DNA of 8,751 bases from an uncultured Mesorhizobium sp. Lineage in GTDB: Bacteria > Pseudomonadota > Alphaproteobacteria > Rhizobiales > Rhizobiaceae. The notes under the pieces are model-generated. The model did not search any database. It saw only the letters and a program-made list of their open reading frames with translations, and had not been told where the DNA came from. Positions within the stretch are counted from its first letter, which is position 1, and each line of letters begins with the position of its first letter. The position numbers were made by a program, and so were the translations under genes. Below, piece by piece: positions 1-6,185 of the stretch. The stretch covers positions 1-8,751 of the forward strand of contig CALFXR010000080.1 in assembly GCA_937958475.1 (NCBI GenBank). Reading direction: 5' to 3'.

Positions 1-1
1 A

Positions 2-55
2 CTCGACGCCTACGTGGCGAAGCGCAAGGAAGAGATCGGCGGAGGCGAGCCGTGA
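2..55 (+). CDS. C-terminal tail of an upstream gene, possibly trimethylamine methyltransferase (MttB) family
   Basis: An open frame enters from the left edge and ends at TGA 53-55, giving the 17-residue tail LDAYVAKRKEEIGGGEP. Only the tail is visible, so the product cannot be proved. A charged LDA-(F/Y)-VA-(R/K)-RK ending resembles, from memory, the C terminus of non-pyrrolysine MttB-like methyltransferases, which in rhizobia often lie next to a dimethylglycine dehydrogenase-like flavoprotein such as the next gene. The 81-bp gap to that gene has no clear terminator, so the two may be co-transcribed. That it is the end of a coding frame is likely; the family is a guess from the ending and the neighbour. 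Confidence 0.42.
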   Translation, partial: LDAYVAKRKEEIGGGEP

Positions 56-136
56 GGCCCGTTCACGATCCGATTCAACCGCTTTCGATCCTGATTCCCC
101 AAACCACTCCAACCATCTGAACCGACAGAGAAAATC

Positions 137-2578
137 ATGAAATCGCATGCACAGGTCGTGGTCATCGGCGGCGGCGTCGTCGGCTGTTCGGTGCTGTTCC
201 ATCTCGCCCGCTTCGGCTGGACCGACGTGGTGCTGCTCGAGCGCGACGAGCTGACTTCCGGTTCCACCTGGCATGCCGCGGGCGGCATGCACACGATCAA
301 CGGCGATCCCAACGTCGCCAAGCTGCAGAAGTACACGATCGAGCTCTACAAGGAGATCGAGGAACTGTCCGGCCAGGCGACCGGCGTGCACATCACCGGC
401 GGCGTGCTGCTAGCGGCAACGCATGCGCGCATGGACTGGCTGCGCGGCGTCGTCGCCAAGGGCCGCTATCTCGGCCTCGACCTGGAAGAAATCTCCGCCG
501 AGGAAGCGCACCGGCTGATGCCGCTGCTCGATCCGAAGCAGTTCGTCGGCGCGGTGCGGAACTCGGAGGACGGCCACCTCGATCCGTCCGGCGTCACCCA
601 CGCCTACGCCAAGGCGGCGCGCAAGCTCGGCGCCTCGATCGAGCGCTTCACCCGCGTCGTCGACATCCAGCGCCGGCCGGACGGGCTGTGGCGGGTCATC
701 ACCGACAAGGGCGAGGTGGTGACGGAGAACGTCGTCAATGCCGGCGGCCTGTGGGCGCGCGAGGTCGGCCGCATGGTCGGGCTCGAACTGCCCGTGCTCG
801 CCATGGAGCACATGTATCTGATCACCGAGGACATGCCCGAGGTGGCCGAGGTCAACGCCTCGACCGGCAAGGAGGTCATCCACGCGGTCGACTTCGACGG
901 CGAGCTCTACCTGCGCCAGGAGCGCGGCGGCATGCTGATGGGCACCTACGAGAAGGCCGGCAAGCCGTGGTCGGAGCAGTCGACGCCGTGGACCTTCGGC
1001 CACGAGCTGCTCGAACCCGACATCGACCGCATCGCCCCGTCGCTCGAGGTCGGCTTCCGCCACTTCCCCGCCTTCCAGCGCACCGGCATCAGGCAGATCA
1101 TCAACGGCCCCTTCACCTTCGCCCCCGACGGCAACCCGCTGGTCGGCCCGGTCCGCGGCCTGCCCGGCTTCTGGGTCGCCTGCGGCGTCATGGCCGGATT
1201 CAGCCAGGGCGGCGGCGTCGGCCTGTCGCTCGCCCAGTGGATGATCAACGACGACCCCGGCGCCGACATCTGGGCCATGGACCTCGCCCGCTACGGCGAC
1301 TGGGCGTCGATGCGCTACACCAACGCCAAGGTGCGCGAGAACTATTCGCGCCGTTTCTCCATCCGCTTCCCCAACGAGGAACTGCCCGCCGGGCGGCCGT
1401 TGAGGACCACGCCCGTCTACGACCTTCTGTCGGCGAAGGGCGCGCAGTGGGGCGCCTCCTACGGGCTCGAAGTGCCGCTGTGGTTCGCGCCGGAAGGGGT
1501 GAAGGACGAGTTCTCCTGGCGCCGCTCGACCGACTTCTCGCAGGTGGGGAAGGAGGTCGCGACGGTGCGCGGCGGCGTCGGCCTCTCCGAGATTTCCGGC
1601 TTCGCAAAATACCGGGTGAAAGGTGCCGGCGCGGCAACCTTCCTCGACCGGCTGCTCGCCTGCCGCCTGCCGAAGCAGGGGCGCATGACGCTCGCCCCGA
1701 TGCTGAAGGAGGACGGCAGGCTGATCGGCGACTTCACGCTGGCCAGCCTCGGCGCCGGCCGCGACGGCGTCGACGAATGGTTCGTCGCCGGCTCCGGCAT
1801 CGCCGAAGAGTACCACATGCGCTGGTTCGAGAAGCACCTGCCGGCCGACGGCTCGGTTGCGGTCGAGGCGCTCGGCCTGTCGCTGACCGGCCTCACCATC
1901 GCCGGGCCGAACGCACGCGCCGTGCTGGAGAAGCTGACGCGCGAGGACGTCTCCAACGCCGCCTTCCCGTTCATGTCGATCCGCCGCATGGATGTGGGCA
2001 TGGCGCCCTGCCTGGTCGGCCGGGTCAGCTATACGGGCGATCTCGGCTACGAGATCTGGATGGCGCCGGAGTACCAGCGTCACGTCTTCCACGCGCTGAT
2101 GGAAGCAGGCGCCGCGTTCGGCATCGGCCTGTTCGGCAACCGCGCGCTCAACGCACTGCGCCTGGAGAAGAACTACGGCTCGTGGGCGCGCGAATACCGG
2201 CCGATCTACGGACCGCTCGAGGCCGGCCTCGACCGCTTCGTCGCCTACGCCAAGGAGGCCGACTTCATCGGCAAGGCCGGCGCGCTCGCCGAACGCGCCT
2301 CCGGCGGCAGGCTGCGCCTCCGCGCCTTCGTCATGGAGGCCGTCGACGCCGACGTCATCGGCGACGAGGCGATCTGGTTCGGCGGCGCCGTGCGCGGCTG
2401 GGTGACGTCGGGCGGCTTCGCCCACAATGCCGGCACGTCGGTCGCCATGGGCTATGTGCCGAAGGAGATCGCCGACGAGAGCGGCGACTTCGAGATCGAG
2501 CTGCTCGGCCGCCGGCACAGGGCGCGGATCCAGGCAACGCCGCTGTTCGACGCCAATTTCGAGCGGATGCGCGGGTAG
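137..2578 (+). CDS. FAD-dependent dimethylglycine/sarcosine dehydrogenase-family protein with C-terminal GcvT (folate-binding) domain
   Basis: This 813-residue protein has the layout of the dimethylglycine/sarcosine dehydrogenase family. An N-terminal FAD-binding oxidoreductase domain (about residues 6-370) is followed by a short linker domain (about 373-428) and a GcvT-type aminomethyltransferase domain with its C-terminal barrel (about 430-805). The dinucleotide motif VVVIGGGVVG is at 7-16. The motif GSTWHAAG is at 42-49; in mitochondrial dimethylglycine dehydrogenase the His of this motif carries covalent FAD, so H46 is the predicted flavin-link residue. SYTGDLGYEIW, near residues 630-641, is the GcvT-type signature. 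The expected reaction is oxidative N-demethylation of a methylated glycine or related amine in the cytoplasm, with the one-carbon unit passed to tetrahydrofolate. The exact substrate (dimethylglycine, sarcosine or another methylamine) cannot be read from the sequence. The ATG follows a weak purine-rich AGAGAAA. No signal peptide is visible. Confidence 0.9.
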   Translation: MKSHAQVVVIGGGVVGCSVLFHLARFGWTDVVLLERDELTSGSTWHAAGGMHTINGDPNVAKLQKYTIELYKEIEELSGQATGVHITGGVLLAATHARMDWLRGVVAKGRYLGLDLEEISAEEAHRLMPLLDPKQFVGAVRNSEDGHLDPSGVTHAYAKAARKLGASIERFTRVVDIQRRPDGLWRVITDKGEVVTENVVNAGGLWAREVGRMVGLELPVLAMEHMYLITEDMPEVAEVNASTGKEVIHAVDFDGELYLRQERGGMLMGTYEKAGKPWSEQSTPWTFGHELLEPDIDRIAPSLEVGFRHFPAFQRTGIRQIINGPFTFAPDGNPLVGPVRGLPGFWVACGVMAGFSQGGGVGLSLAQWMINDDPGADIWAMDLARYGDWASMRYTNAKVRENYSRRFSIRFPNEELPAGRPLRTTPVYDLLSAKGAQWGASYGLEVPLWFAPEGVKDEFSWRRSTDFSQVGKEVATVRGGVGLSEISGFAKYRVKGAGAATFLDRLLACRLPKQGRMTLAPMLKEDGRLIGDFTLASLGAGRDGVDEWFVAGSGIAEEYHMRWFEKHLPADGSVAVEALGLSLTGLTIAGPNARAVLEKLTREDVSNAAFPFMSIRRMDVGMAPCLVGRVSYTGDLGYEIWMAPEYQRHVFHALMEAGAAFGIGLFGNRALNALRLEKNYGSWAREYRPIYGPLEAGLDRFVAYAKEADFIGKAGALAERASGGRLRLRAFVMEAVDADVIGDEAIWFGGAVRGWVTSGGFAHNAGTSVAMGYVPKEIADESGDFEIELLGRRHRARIQATPLFDANFERMRG

Positions 2579-2591
2579 GAAGCGGCTGTCC

Positions 2592-2620
2592 TTGCCGGCG
2601 TTCCTTGTACAAACTATCTT
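2592..2620 (+). promoter_or_regulatory. Candidate sigma-70 promoter of vapBC
   Basis: TTGCCG (2592-2597) and TATCTT (2615-2620) are separated by exactly 17 bp, directly upstream of the vapB ribosome binding site. Each hexamer matches the sigma-70 consensus at four of six positions. The left arm of the inverted repeat fills most of the spacer, as expected for an autorepressed toxin-antitoxin promoter. It is predicted by eye only. Confidence 0.5.
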
Positions 2621-2637
2621 GCGGTTTGTACAAGGAA
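2601..2637. promoter_or_regulatory. Perfect 14-bp inverted repeat, probable VapB/VapBC operator
   Basis: The left arm TTCCTTGTACAAAC (2601-2614) and the right arm GTTTGTACAAGGAA (2624-2637) are exact reverse complements around a 9-bp spacer. Each arm also contains the 8-bp palindrome TTGTACAA, so there are two nested dyads with the same core. The left arm sits between the -35 and -10 elements; the right arm covers the expected transcript start and enters the vapB Shine-Dalgarno AAGGAAGG (2632-2639). VapB antitoxins usually bind such paired sites cooperatively with VapC to repress their own operon. The hairpin is not followed by a T-run, so a terminator role for the upstream gene is less likely. 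Confidence 0.75.
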
Positions 2638-2647
2638 GGGGCCGGCC

Positions 2648-2902
2648 ATGGCGATCCACGTGCAGGACGAGGAGACTGACCGCCTGGTGCGCGAGTTCGC
2701 GCGCCGGCGCGGCGTCGGCATCACAGCGGCGATCAAGCTTGCGGTGACGGAGGCGGGGAGCGGCGAGAAGCGCAGCGGAGAGGAGTTGCTGCGGCGGATC
2801 GCGCCGATCCTGGAAGAGGCTCGGGCCCACCGCAAGACGAGCTACTCCGCCGAGGATGACAAGGCGTTCATGGACGAGATGTGGGGCGAGGACGATCGAT
2901 GA
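2648..2902 (+). CDS. vapB: VapB-family antitoxin (Rv0623/PSK transcription factor type)
   Basis: This 84-residue protein opens with MAIHVQDEETDRLVREFA, then a segment like GVGITAAIKLAV (about 22-33). That matches the short N-terminal DNA-binding/dimerisation domain of Rv0623-like VapB antitoxins, which start with a similar 'I-x-D-x-E-T-D-x-L' strand and helix. The C-terminal half is charged and ends with an acidic aromatic stretch (FMDEMWGEDD), the kind of segment that plugs the active site of the PIN toxin. The ATG is preceded by a strong Shine-Dalgarno AAGGAAGG at 2632-2639. Its stop overlaps the vapC start (ATGA at 2899-2902), implying translational coupling. It is probably autoregulated through the inverted repeat just upstream. 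Confidence 0.88.
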   Translation: MAIHVQDEETDRLVREFARRRGVGITAAIKLAVTEAGSGEKRSGEELLRRIAPILEEARAHRKTSYSAEDDKAFMDEMWGEDDR

Positions 2903-3294
2903 TCGTCGAGACCTCGGCCATCGTCGCGATCCTTCTCGACGAGCCGGAATGTCCAGCTTTACTGGAAGCGATAGCCGCCGCGGACGACCCGAGCACCACC
3001 GTGGTCGCGGCCTTCGAGGCGGCGTTGTCGGTGGGGCGCGCCCTCGATGACCGGGAACGCGCCGGGCGTCTGGTGCCCCGGCTGCTGGACGAGATCGGCG
3101 TGAACGTGGCGGGCATCGACGCCGACGCCTATGACGACGTTCTGGCGGCATATCTTCGCTACGGCAAAGGCTCCGGCCATCCCGCACAACTCAACTTCGG
3201 CGACTGCTTTTCCTACGCCTTCGCCAAGCGTCTCGGCGTCCCGCTGCTCTTCAAGGGCCGCGACTTCGCGCTGACCGACATCGTGAAGGCGTGA
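2899..3294 (+). CDS. vapC: VapC-family PIN-domain ribonuclease toxin
   Basis: This 131-residue PIN-domain protein is the expected toxin partner of vapB; VapC toxins are Mg-dependent endoribonucleases that cut tRNA or rRNA. Acidic active-site positions can be followed along the chain: E4 in MIVETSAIVAIL, E40 in AAFEAALSV, D102 in FGDCFSYAFAK and D122 in LLFKGRDF. The segment HPAQLNFGDC is very typical of VapC. The first acidic residue is Glu where Asp is more usual; Glu also occurs in natural VapC proteins, so activity is not ruled out. I chose ATG 2899, which overlaps the vapB stop by ATGA; a GTG at 2881 in the same frame would add six residues inside vapB and is less likely. The gene ends 19 bp before the convergent hydratase gene. 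Confidence 0.9.
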   Translation: MIVETSAIVAILLDEPECPALLEAIAAADDPSTTVVAAFEAALSVGRALDDRERAGRLVPRLLDEIGVNVAGIDADAYDDVLAAYLRYGKGSGHPAQLNFGDCFSYAFAKRLGVPLLFKGRDFALTDIVKA

Positions 3295-3295
3295 A

Positions 3296-3311
3296 GGGGC
3301 GGGTGTGCCCC
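3296..3311. terminator. Weak GC hairpin between convergent genes
   Basis: GGGGC (3296-3300) and GCCCC (3307-3311) can pair around a 6-base loop in the 19-bp gap between the ends of vapC and the opposing hydratase gene. The location suits a shared bidirectional terminator, but the stem is only 5 bp and no T-run follows on either strand, so intrinsic termination is doubtful. Confidence 0.25.
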
Positions 3312-3313
3312 CG

Positions 3314-4117
3314 TCAGCCCCCGCTCTTCCCCGCCCGTCCTTCGTCCGTCTTGTCGTAGAACTCCGCCAGGCGGCCGCTGACGGTGGCGTTGGCCGCGCC
3401 CGAGTAGCCGGTGAAGGCCTCGTAGGCGAGCTGGTCGTCGAGCGGGCGGCCGATGACGTTGAGGATGGTCTCCTTGGCCGAGCGCACCGCCCACTGGTCG
3501 TTGCGCAGGATCTGCGCGGCGACCTTTTCGGCCTCCTCCATCAGCTTCGCCTGCGGGACGACGCGCGACACCATGTTGCAGCGGAGCGCGCGCTCGGCAT
3601 CGATCGCCTCGCCGGTGAGCAGCATCTCCAGCGCCACGCCGGCGCCGCAGGTGTTGACCAGGCGGACGATGCCGCCGTCGCCGTGGTGGAAGCCGCGGCG
3701 CACCTCGAAGGAGCCGAAGCGGGCGTTCTCGGAGGCGATGCGGATGTCGCAGGCGAGCGCGTTCTCGAAGCCGCCGGCGAGCGCCCAGCCGTTCACCGCG
3801 GCAATGATCGGCTTGTAGATGCGGTGCAGGCCGCGGGTGATGCCGCCAAGCCCGTCGGCGATCTTCCTGCGCGGCAGAAGTGCGTCGGCGTTCTCCACCC
3901 AGTAGGGCAGGTGAGACTTCAGGTCCGCGCCGGCGCAGAAGGCCTCGTCGCCGGCACCTGTCAGGATCGCCACCTCGACCGCGTCGTCGTCGCGGAAGTC
4001 GCGCCAGATCTCCCAGAGAAGCGCGTGCATCTCGCGGTCGATGGCATTCATCGCCTCGGGCCGGTTGAAGGTGACGTAGGCGATCTTGCCACGCTTTTCG
4101 TAGAGGGCTTTCGGCAT
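3314..4117 (-). CDS. Enoyl-CoA hydratase/isomerase (crotonase) family protein
   Basis: This 267-residue protein is a full-length crotonase. The oxyanion-hole segments are FCAGADL (60-66) and NGWALAGGFE (109-118). Both glutamates needed for hydratase chemistry appear present: E118 in AGGFE and E138 in FGSFEVRRG, 20 residues apart, the same spacing as E144 and E164 of rat mitochondrial enoyl-CoA hydratase. The usual 'GxxPGxGGTxRL' stretch is changed to GFHHGDGGIVRL (142-153), with two histidines near the active site, so the substrate may differ from simple enoyl-CoA. The expected role is cytoplasmic acyl-CoA metabolism. The ATG at 4117 has a good Shine-Dalgarno (GGGAGGA). It lies 21 bp downstream of the TetR gene on the same strand, so the two probably form an operon and an acyl-CoA is a plausible effector. 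Confidence 0.9.
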   Translation of the reverse strand: MPKALYEKRGKIAYVTFNRPEAMNAIDREMHALLWEIWRDFRDDDAVEVAILTGAGDEAFCAGADLKSHLPYWVENADALLPRRKIADGLGGITRGLHRIYKPIIAAVNGWALAGGFENALACDIRIASENARFGSFEVRRGFHHGDGGIVRLVNTCGAGVALEMLLTGEAIDAERALRCNMVSRVVPQAKLMEEAEKVAAQILRNDQWAVRSAKETILNVIGRPLDDQLAYEAFTGYSGAANATVSGRLAEFYDKTDEGRAGKSGG

Positions 4118-4138
4118 GGTGTCCTCCCGGGGGTTCTC

Positions 4139-4861
4139 TCAAGGTGTCCTGATGCGCGGCCGGCTCGGGGCGGGCGCGGTTGCGTCTTCACCGGCCGGCA
4201 GGCCGGCGGCCATGGCGACGAAACTCCAAAGTTCGGCGACGAGCGCCTCGCGCCTCCACGCCTCGGGGCCGGCGAGCGCCTGGCCGATGGCCTGGCGCAG
4301 GCCGCCCATGATCATGCCGATCCTCAGCCGCGGGTCGGGCCCAGCCGGCAGCTGCCCCTTGGCCTGGGCGCCGGCGATGTTGTCGGCGCCGAGCGACAAA
4401 TGCCGCGCCAGGCGCCGCGCCTCGACCGCGGCGACCTCCGGCTCGGCCGAAAGGCGCGAGAGCACCAGCGGCGCCAGCGGCTCGGCGAGCATGAAGTCGA
4501 CCAGGCGCTCGACGCGCAGCCGCTCGCGCTCGGCCCAGGCTGCTCCCGGCAGCGGGTTGGCGTCGATGATCGCGGCGTCGTAGCGGTCGTAGAAATCCTC
4601 CACCAGCGCGGCGAGCAGCCCGGCCTTGGAGCCGAAATAGTGATAGCTCAGCCCGACCGAGGCGCTAGCGCGGCGGGCCACCGCGGCGATCTCCATCGCG
4701 CCGCCGGTCTCGACGAGTTCGGCCGCGGCGGCATCGAGGAGCCGGCGGCGGGTGTCCGGCGCTGCGGGCGCGGCGCGCGCAGGCTTTCGCTTCCGCCGCG
4801 GCGCCGGCATCGCGTTCGCGGCGCCGCTCTCGGCGGCGAGGGGAGGGGCGACGGTCTTCAT
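4139..4861 (-). CDS. TetR/AcrR-family transcriptional regulator
   Basis: This 240-residue protein (223 if translation starts at M18) is a one-domain-plus-ligand-pocket repressor of the TetR family. The helix-turn-helix is at about 56-79, EIAAVARRASASVGLSYHYFGSK, followed by GLLAALVEDFYDRY, the standard TetR pattern ending in YxxFxSKxxLL. The C-terminal helical half gives no direct clue to the ligand. Neither ATG 4861 nor ATG 4810 (M18) has a convincing Shine-Dalgarno. I kept 4861, although the N-terminal 35 residues before the domain are Ala/Pro/Arg-rich and longer than usual. A perfect 20-bp palindrome lies 8 bp upstream, indicating autorepression. The enoyl-CoA hydratase gene follows 21 bp downstream on the same strand, so it is probably under the same control. 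Confidence 0.9.
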   Translation of the reverse strand: MKTVAPPLAAESGAANAMPAPRRKRKPARAAPAAPDTRRRLLDAAAAELVETGGAMEIAAVARRASASVGLSYHYFGSKAGLLAALVEDFYDRYDAAIIDANPLPGAAWAERERLRVERLVDFMLAEPLAPLVLSRLSAEPEVAAVEARRLARHLSLGADNIAGAQAKGQLPAGPDPRLRIGMIMGGLRQAIGQALAGPEAWRREALVAELWSFVAMAAGLPAGEDATAPAPSRPRIRTP

Positions 4862-4869
4862 GTCGTCAC

Positions 4870-4896
4870 TTGAATTGAATTCAATTCAATCGTCAA
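4870..4896 (-). promoter_or_regulatory. Perfect 20-bp palindromic operator plus -35 box upstream of the TetR gene
   Basis: TTGAATTGAATTCAATTCAA at 4870-4889 is a perfect 20-bp palindrome and an AT-rich island in very GC-rich DNA. Read on the minus strand, TTGACG (4896-4891) directly precedes it and fits a -35 box, so the palindrome would cover the spacer and the -10 region. No good -10 hexamer is evident: at 17-bp spacing the sequence is TCAAGT. The position 8 bp before the TetR start codon is typical of an autoregulatory TetR operator. Binding by this regulator is inferred from position. Confidence 0.72.
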
Positions 4897-4924
4897 GCCG
4901 CCCCGCCGGCTGAAGCCGCTTTGT

Positions 4925-4939
4925 CGCACCGCCGGTGCG
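4925..4939. repeat. Short GC-rich hairpin between the glycosyltransferase and TetR genes
   Basis: CGCACC (4925-4930) and GGTGCG (4934-4939) pair around a 3-base loop in the 151-bp gap after the glycosyltransferase stop. It may help end that transcript, but no T-run follows on the minus strand, so a factor-independent terminator is unlikely. Apart from this hairpin and the TetR operator, I see nothing in the gap. Confidence 0.25.
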
Positions 4940-5012
4940 GGGAGGCGTCGGCGGACGGATGCCAGCGCCACCGCTCCTCGGCGTTCGCGGTCTCCGTCCC
5001 GGCCGCCGCTTC

Positions 5013-5924
5013 TCAGCGTCCGCCGCTCTCGGTTCCGCGCCTTTCCCGGATCGCCTTCGCCACAGGCCGGATGGCGTCGTCCTCCACCTCGTTCAGCTTG
5101 CTTTCGAAGGCGATGTGCCAGTCGCGGTCGCGCGGCGCGGCGGTGGAGGCGTCGCCTCGGGCGATCTTCGTCTCGAGATCGGCGATCGAGCGCGACCAGT
5201 AGTGGTTGATGCGCAGCAGGTCCATCGGCTTCGGCGCCGCATCGTTCACGGGGCCGCCGTCGGTATCGACGCTGTCGCCCCACCAGTATTTCGACTGGTG
5301 CACGCCGGGCTGGCGAACCGCGCGCGGGTTCACGATCGACTTGGCGGTGGTCTTGGTCTCGATCCGCGCCCGCATGCGGTAGGCGTCGAGCAGCGGGCCG
5401 TCGGGCGGCACCAGATGGCCGGACGAGCCGAAGAAGTGCTGCCAGACGTGAACGCCCGGCGCGTCGCGATGACGGTCGAGGATCGCCACGACGTCGACCG
5501 AGCCCGGCGAGAACAGGAATTCGTCGATATCGATCAGCGCGATCCAGCGCGCGTCGCGCCAGAAGCGGCGCATGCAGTCGCGGTAGGCGGAAACCTGGCC
5601 GACCTTGACCGGCCAGTGGGTGAGCGTGACGATTCCGTCGCGTATGTACGGCGCCAGCACCGCGCGGAAACCGTCGGTCGAAAAGTTGTCGTAGAGGTAG
5701 AAGTGCGTCGCGCCGACGCCGCGATGGAACTCGATCCATTCGGCGAGGAAAGGCGCCTCCTCGCGGAAGATGGCGCAGATGGCGAGCGCGTGCGGCGCCG
5801 TCGCGGCATGGCGCGCGTCGCGCCGCCGCGCGCGCCAGACCAGCGGCCGGCGGACGAAGGCGCGTGCGGACCGCCTCGCGCGGTCGAGTGCGGCGGAGAA
5901 TGCCGATCTCTGTCTTTTCGTCAC
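5013..5924 (-). CDS. Glycosyltransferase, family 92 / family 2-like (GT-A fold)
   Basis: The core begins with AICAIFREEAPFLAEWIEFH and continues to FYLYDNFSTDGF, the nucleotide-sugar binding start shared by GT92 and related GT2-like proteins ('KNEAPYL.EW..YH..LGV.HFYIYDN.STDG'). LIDIDEFLF follows, holding the DxD-type metal/nucleotide motif; DIDEF is residues 132-136 counted from the start used here. Later residues include HVWQHFFGSSGH and INHYW, where conserved His residues are usual for the family. The protein probably transfers a sugar to a cell-surface polysaccharide or glycan; donor and acceptor are unknown. I chose GTG 5924 (303 residues), preceded by GGAGAG. An upstream TTG at 6062 extends the frame to 349 residues but has no ribosome binding site and adds a low-complexity Arg/Pro-rich stretch. 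No membrane segment or signal peptide is evident. No other polysaccharide gene is near. Confidence 0.82.
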   Translation of the reverse strand: MTKRQRSAFSAALDRARRSARAFVRRPLVWRARRRDARHAATAPHALAICAIFREEAPFLAEWIEFHRGVGATHFYLYDNFSTDGFRAVLAPYIRDGIVTLTHWPVKVGQVSAYRDCMRRFWRDARWIALIDIDEFLFSPGSVDVVAILDRHRDAPGVHVWQHFFGSSGHLVPPDGPLLDAYRMRARIETKTTAKSIVNPRAVRQPGVHQSKYWWGDSVDTDGGPVNDAAPKPMDLLRINHYWSRSIADLETKIARGDASTAAPRDRDWHIAFESKLNEVEDDAIRPVAKAIRERRGTESGGR

Positions 5925-6062
5925 CCGGCTCTCCGGCTTCCGCCGCGCCGCACCCACTCGCGGCGGCGACTCGGCCGGAACCTGCCGAGGCGGACGGCCC
6001 ACCGTCAAGGGTGGTTTGCGGCGGGACGCAATTCTCGGCCCGGAGAGCTCGCGCGGCCACAA

Positions 6063-6118
6063 ATCATGAGTAGGTTACTCAAGTTATTATCCCGAAGATT
6101 CAAGCGCTTGGCCGAAAT
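6063..6118. promoter_or_regulatory. AT-rich divergent intergenic region with two short dyads
   Basis: Between the glycosyltransferase frame (minus) and preT (plus) the DNA turns AT-rich. It contains TGAGTA-GGT-TACTCA (6067-6081), a 6-bp dyad, and CAAGCGCTTG (6101-6110), a perfect 10-bp palindrome. On the minus strand GATAAT (6091-6086) is a good -10 hexamer for the glycosyltransferase, but no matching -35 is seen at 16-18 bp. Either dyad could be an operator; none is assigned to a known regulator. Confidence 0.35.
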
Positions 6119-6134
6119 TTGACCGATTGATAAA
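6119..6134. promoter_or_regulatory. RutR-like operator candidate upstream of preT
   Basis: TTGACCGATTGATAAA (6119-6134) matches 11 of the 14 defined positions of the E. coli RutR site TTGACCAnnTGGTCAA (consensus recalled). RutR is a TetR-family regulator of pyrimidine catabolism that responds to uracil. A site here, overlapping the candidate preT promoter, would fit substrate control of preT. The right half is degenerate and no rutR gene is in the window, so this remains an inference. Confidence 0.35.
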
Positions 6135-6154
6135 AAAACAAAACGTGCTAGCCT
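6127..6154 (+). promoter_or_regulatory. Candidate extended -10 promoter of preT
   Basis: TTGATA (6127-6132) is separated by 16 bp from TAGCCT (6149-6154), which is preceded by TGC (6146-6148), an extended -10 motif. Transcription would start near 6161, giving a leader of about 25 bases that includes the preT Shine-Dalgarno GGGGAA (6175-6180). Predicted by eye. Confidence 0.4.
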
Positions 6155-6185
6155 TCGAAAAAAGCAACAACACTGGGGAACTGGA

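Noticed and set aside
2601..2637. The vapBC inverted repeat as a rho-independent terminator of the dehydrogenase gene
   Set aside because: No T-run follows the stem, and the arms fit better as an operator over the vapBC promoter.
688..2679. A 663-codon plus-strand frame overlapping the dehydrogenase
   Set aside because: It is an Arg/Pro-rich alternative frame of a gene with clear domain motifs, so a codon-bias shadow.
410..3187. A 925-codon open frame on the minus strand opposite the dehydrogenase, vapB and part of vapC
   Set aside because: It is low-complexity, rich in Arg, Ala, Asp and His, and matches no family I know. Such long antisense frames are common in high-GC genomes opposite genes with G/C-rich third positions.
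3305..4873. A 522-codon plus-strand frame opposite the hydratase and TetR genes
   Set aside because: Composition is that of an antisense shadow, while both minus-strand genes have unmistakable family motifs.
4858..6060. A 400-codon minus-strand frame overlapping the glycosyltransferase in another frame
   Set aside because: Arg-rich with no motif; the competing frame has the full glycosyltransferase signature.
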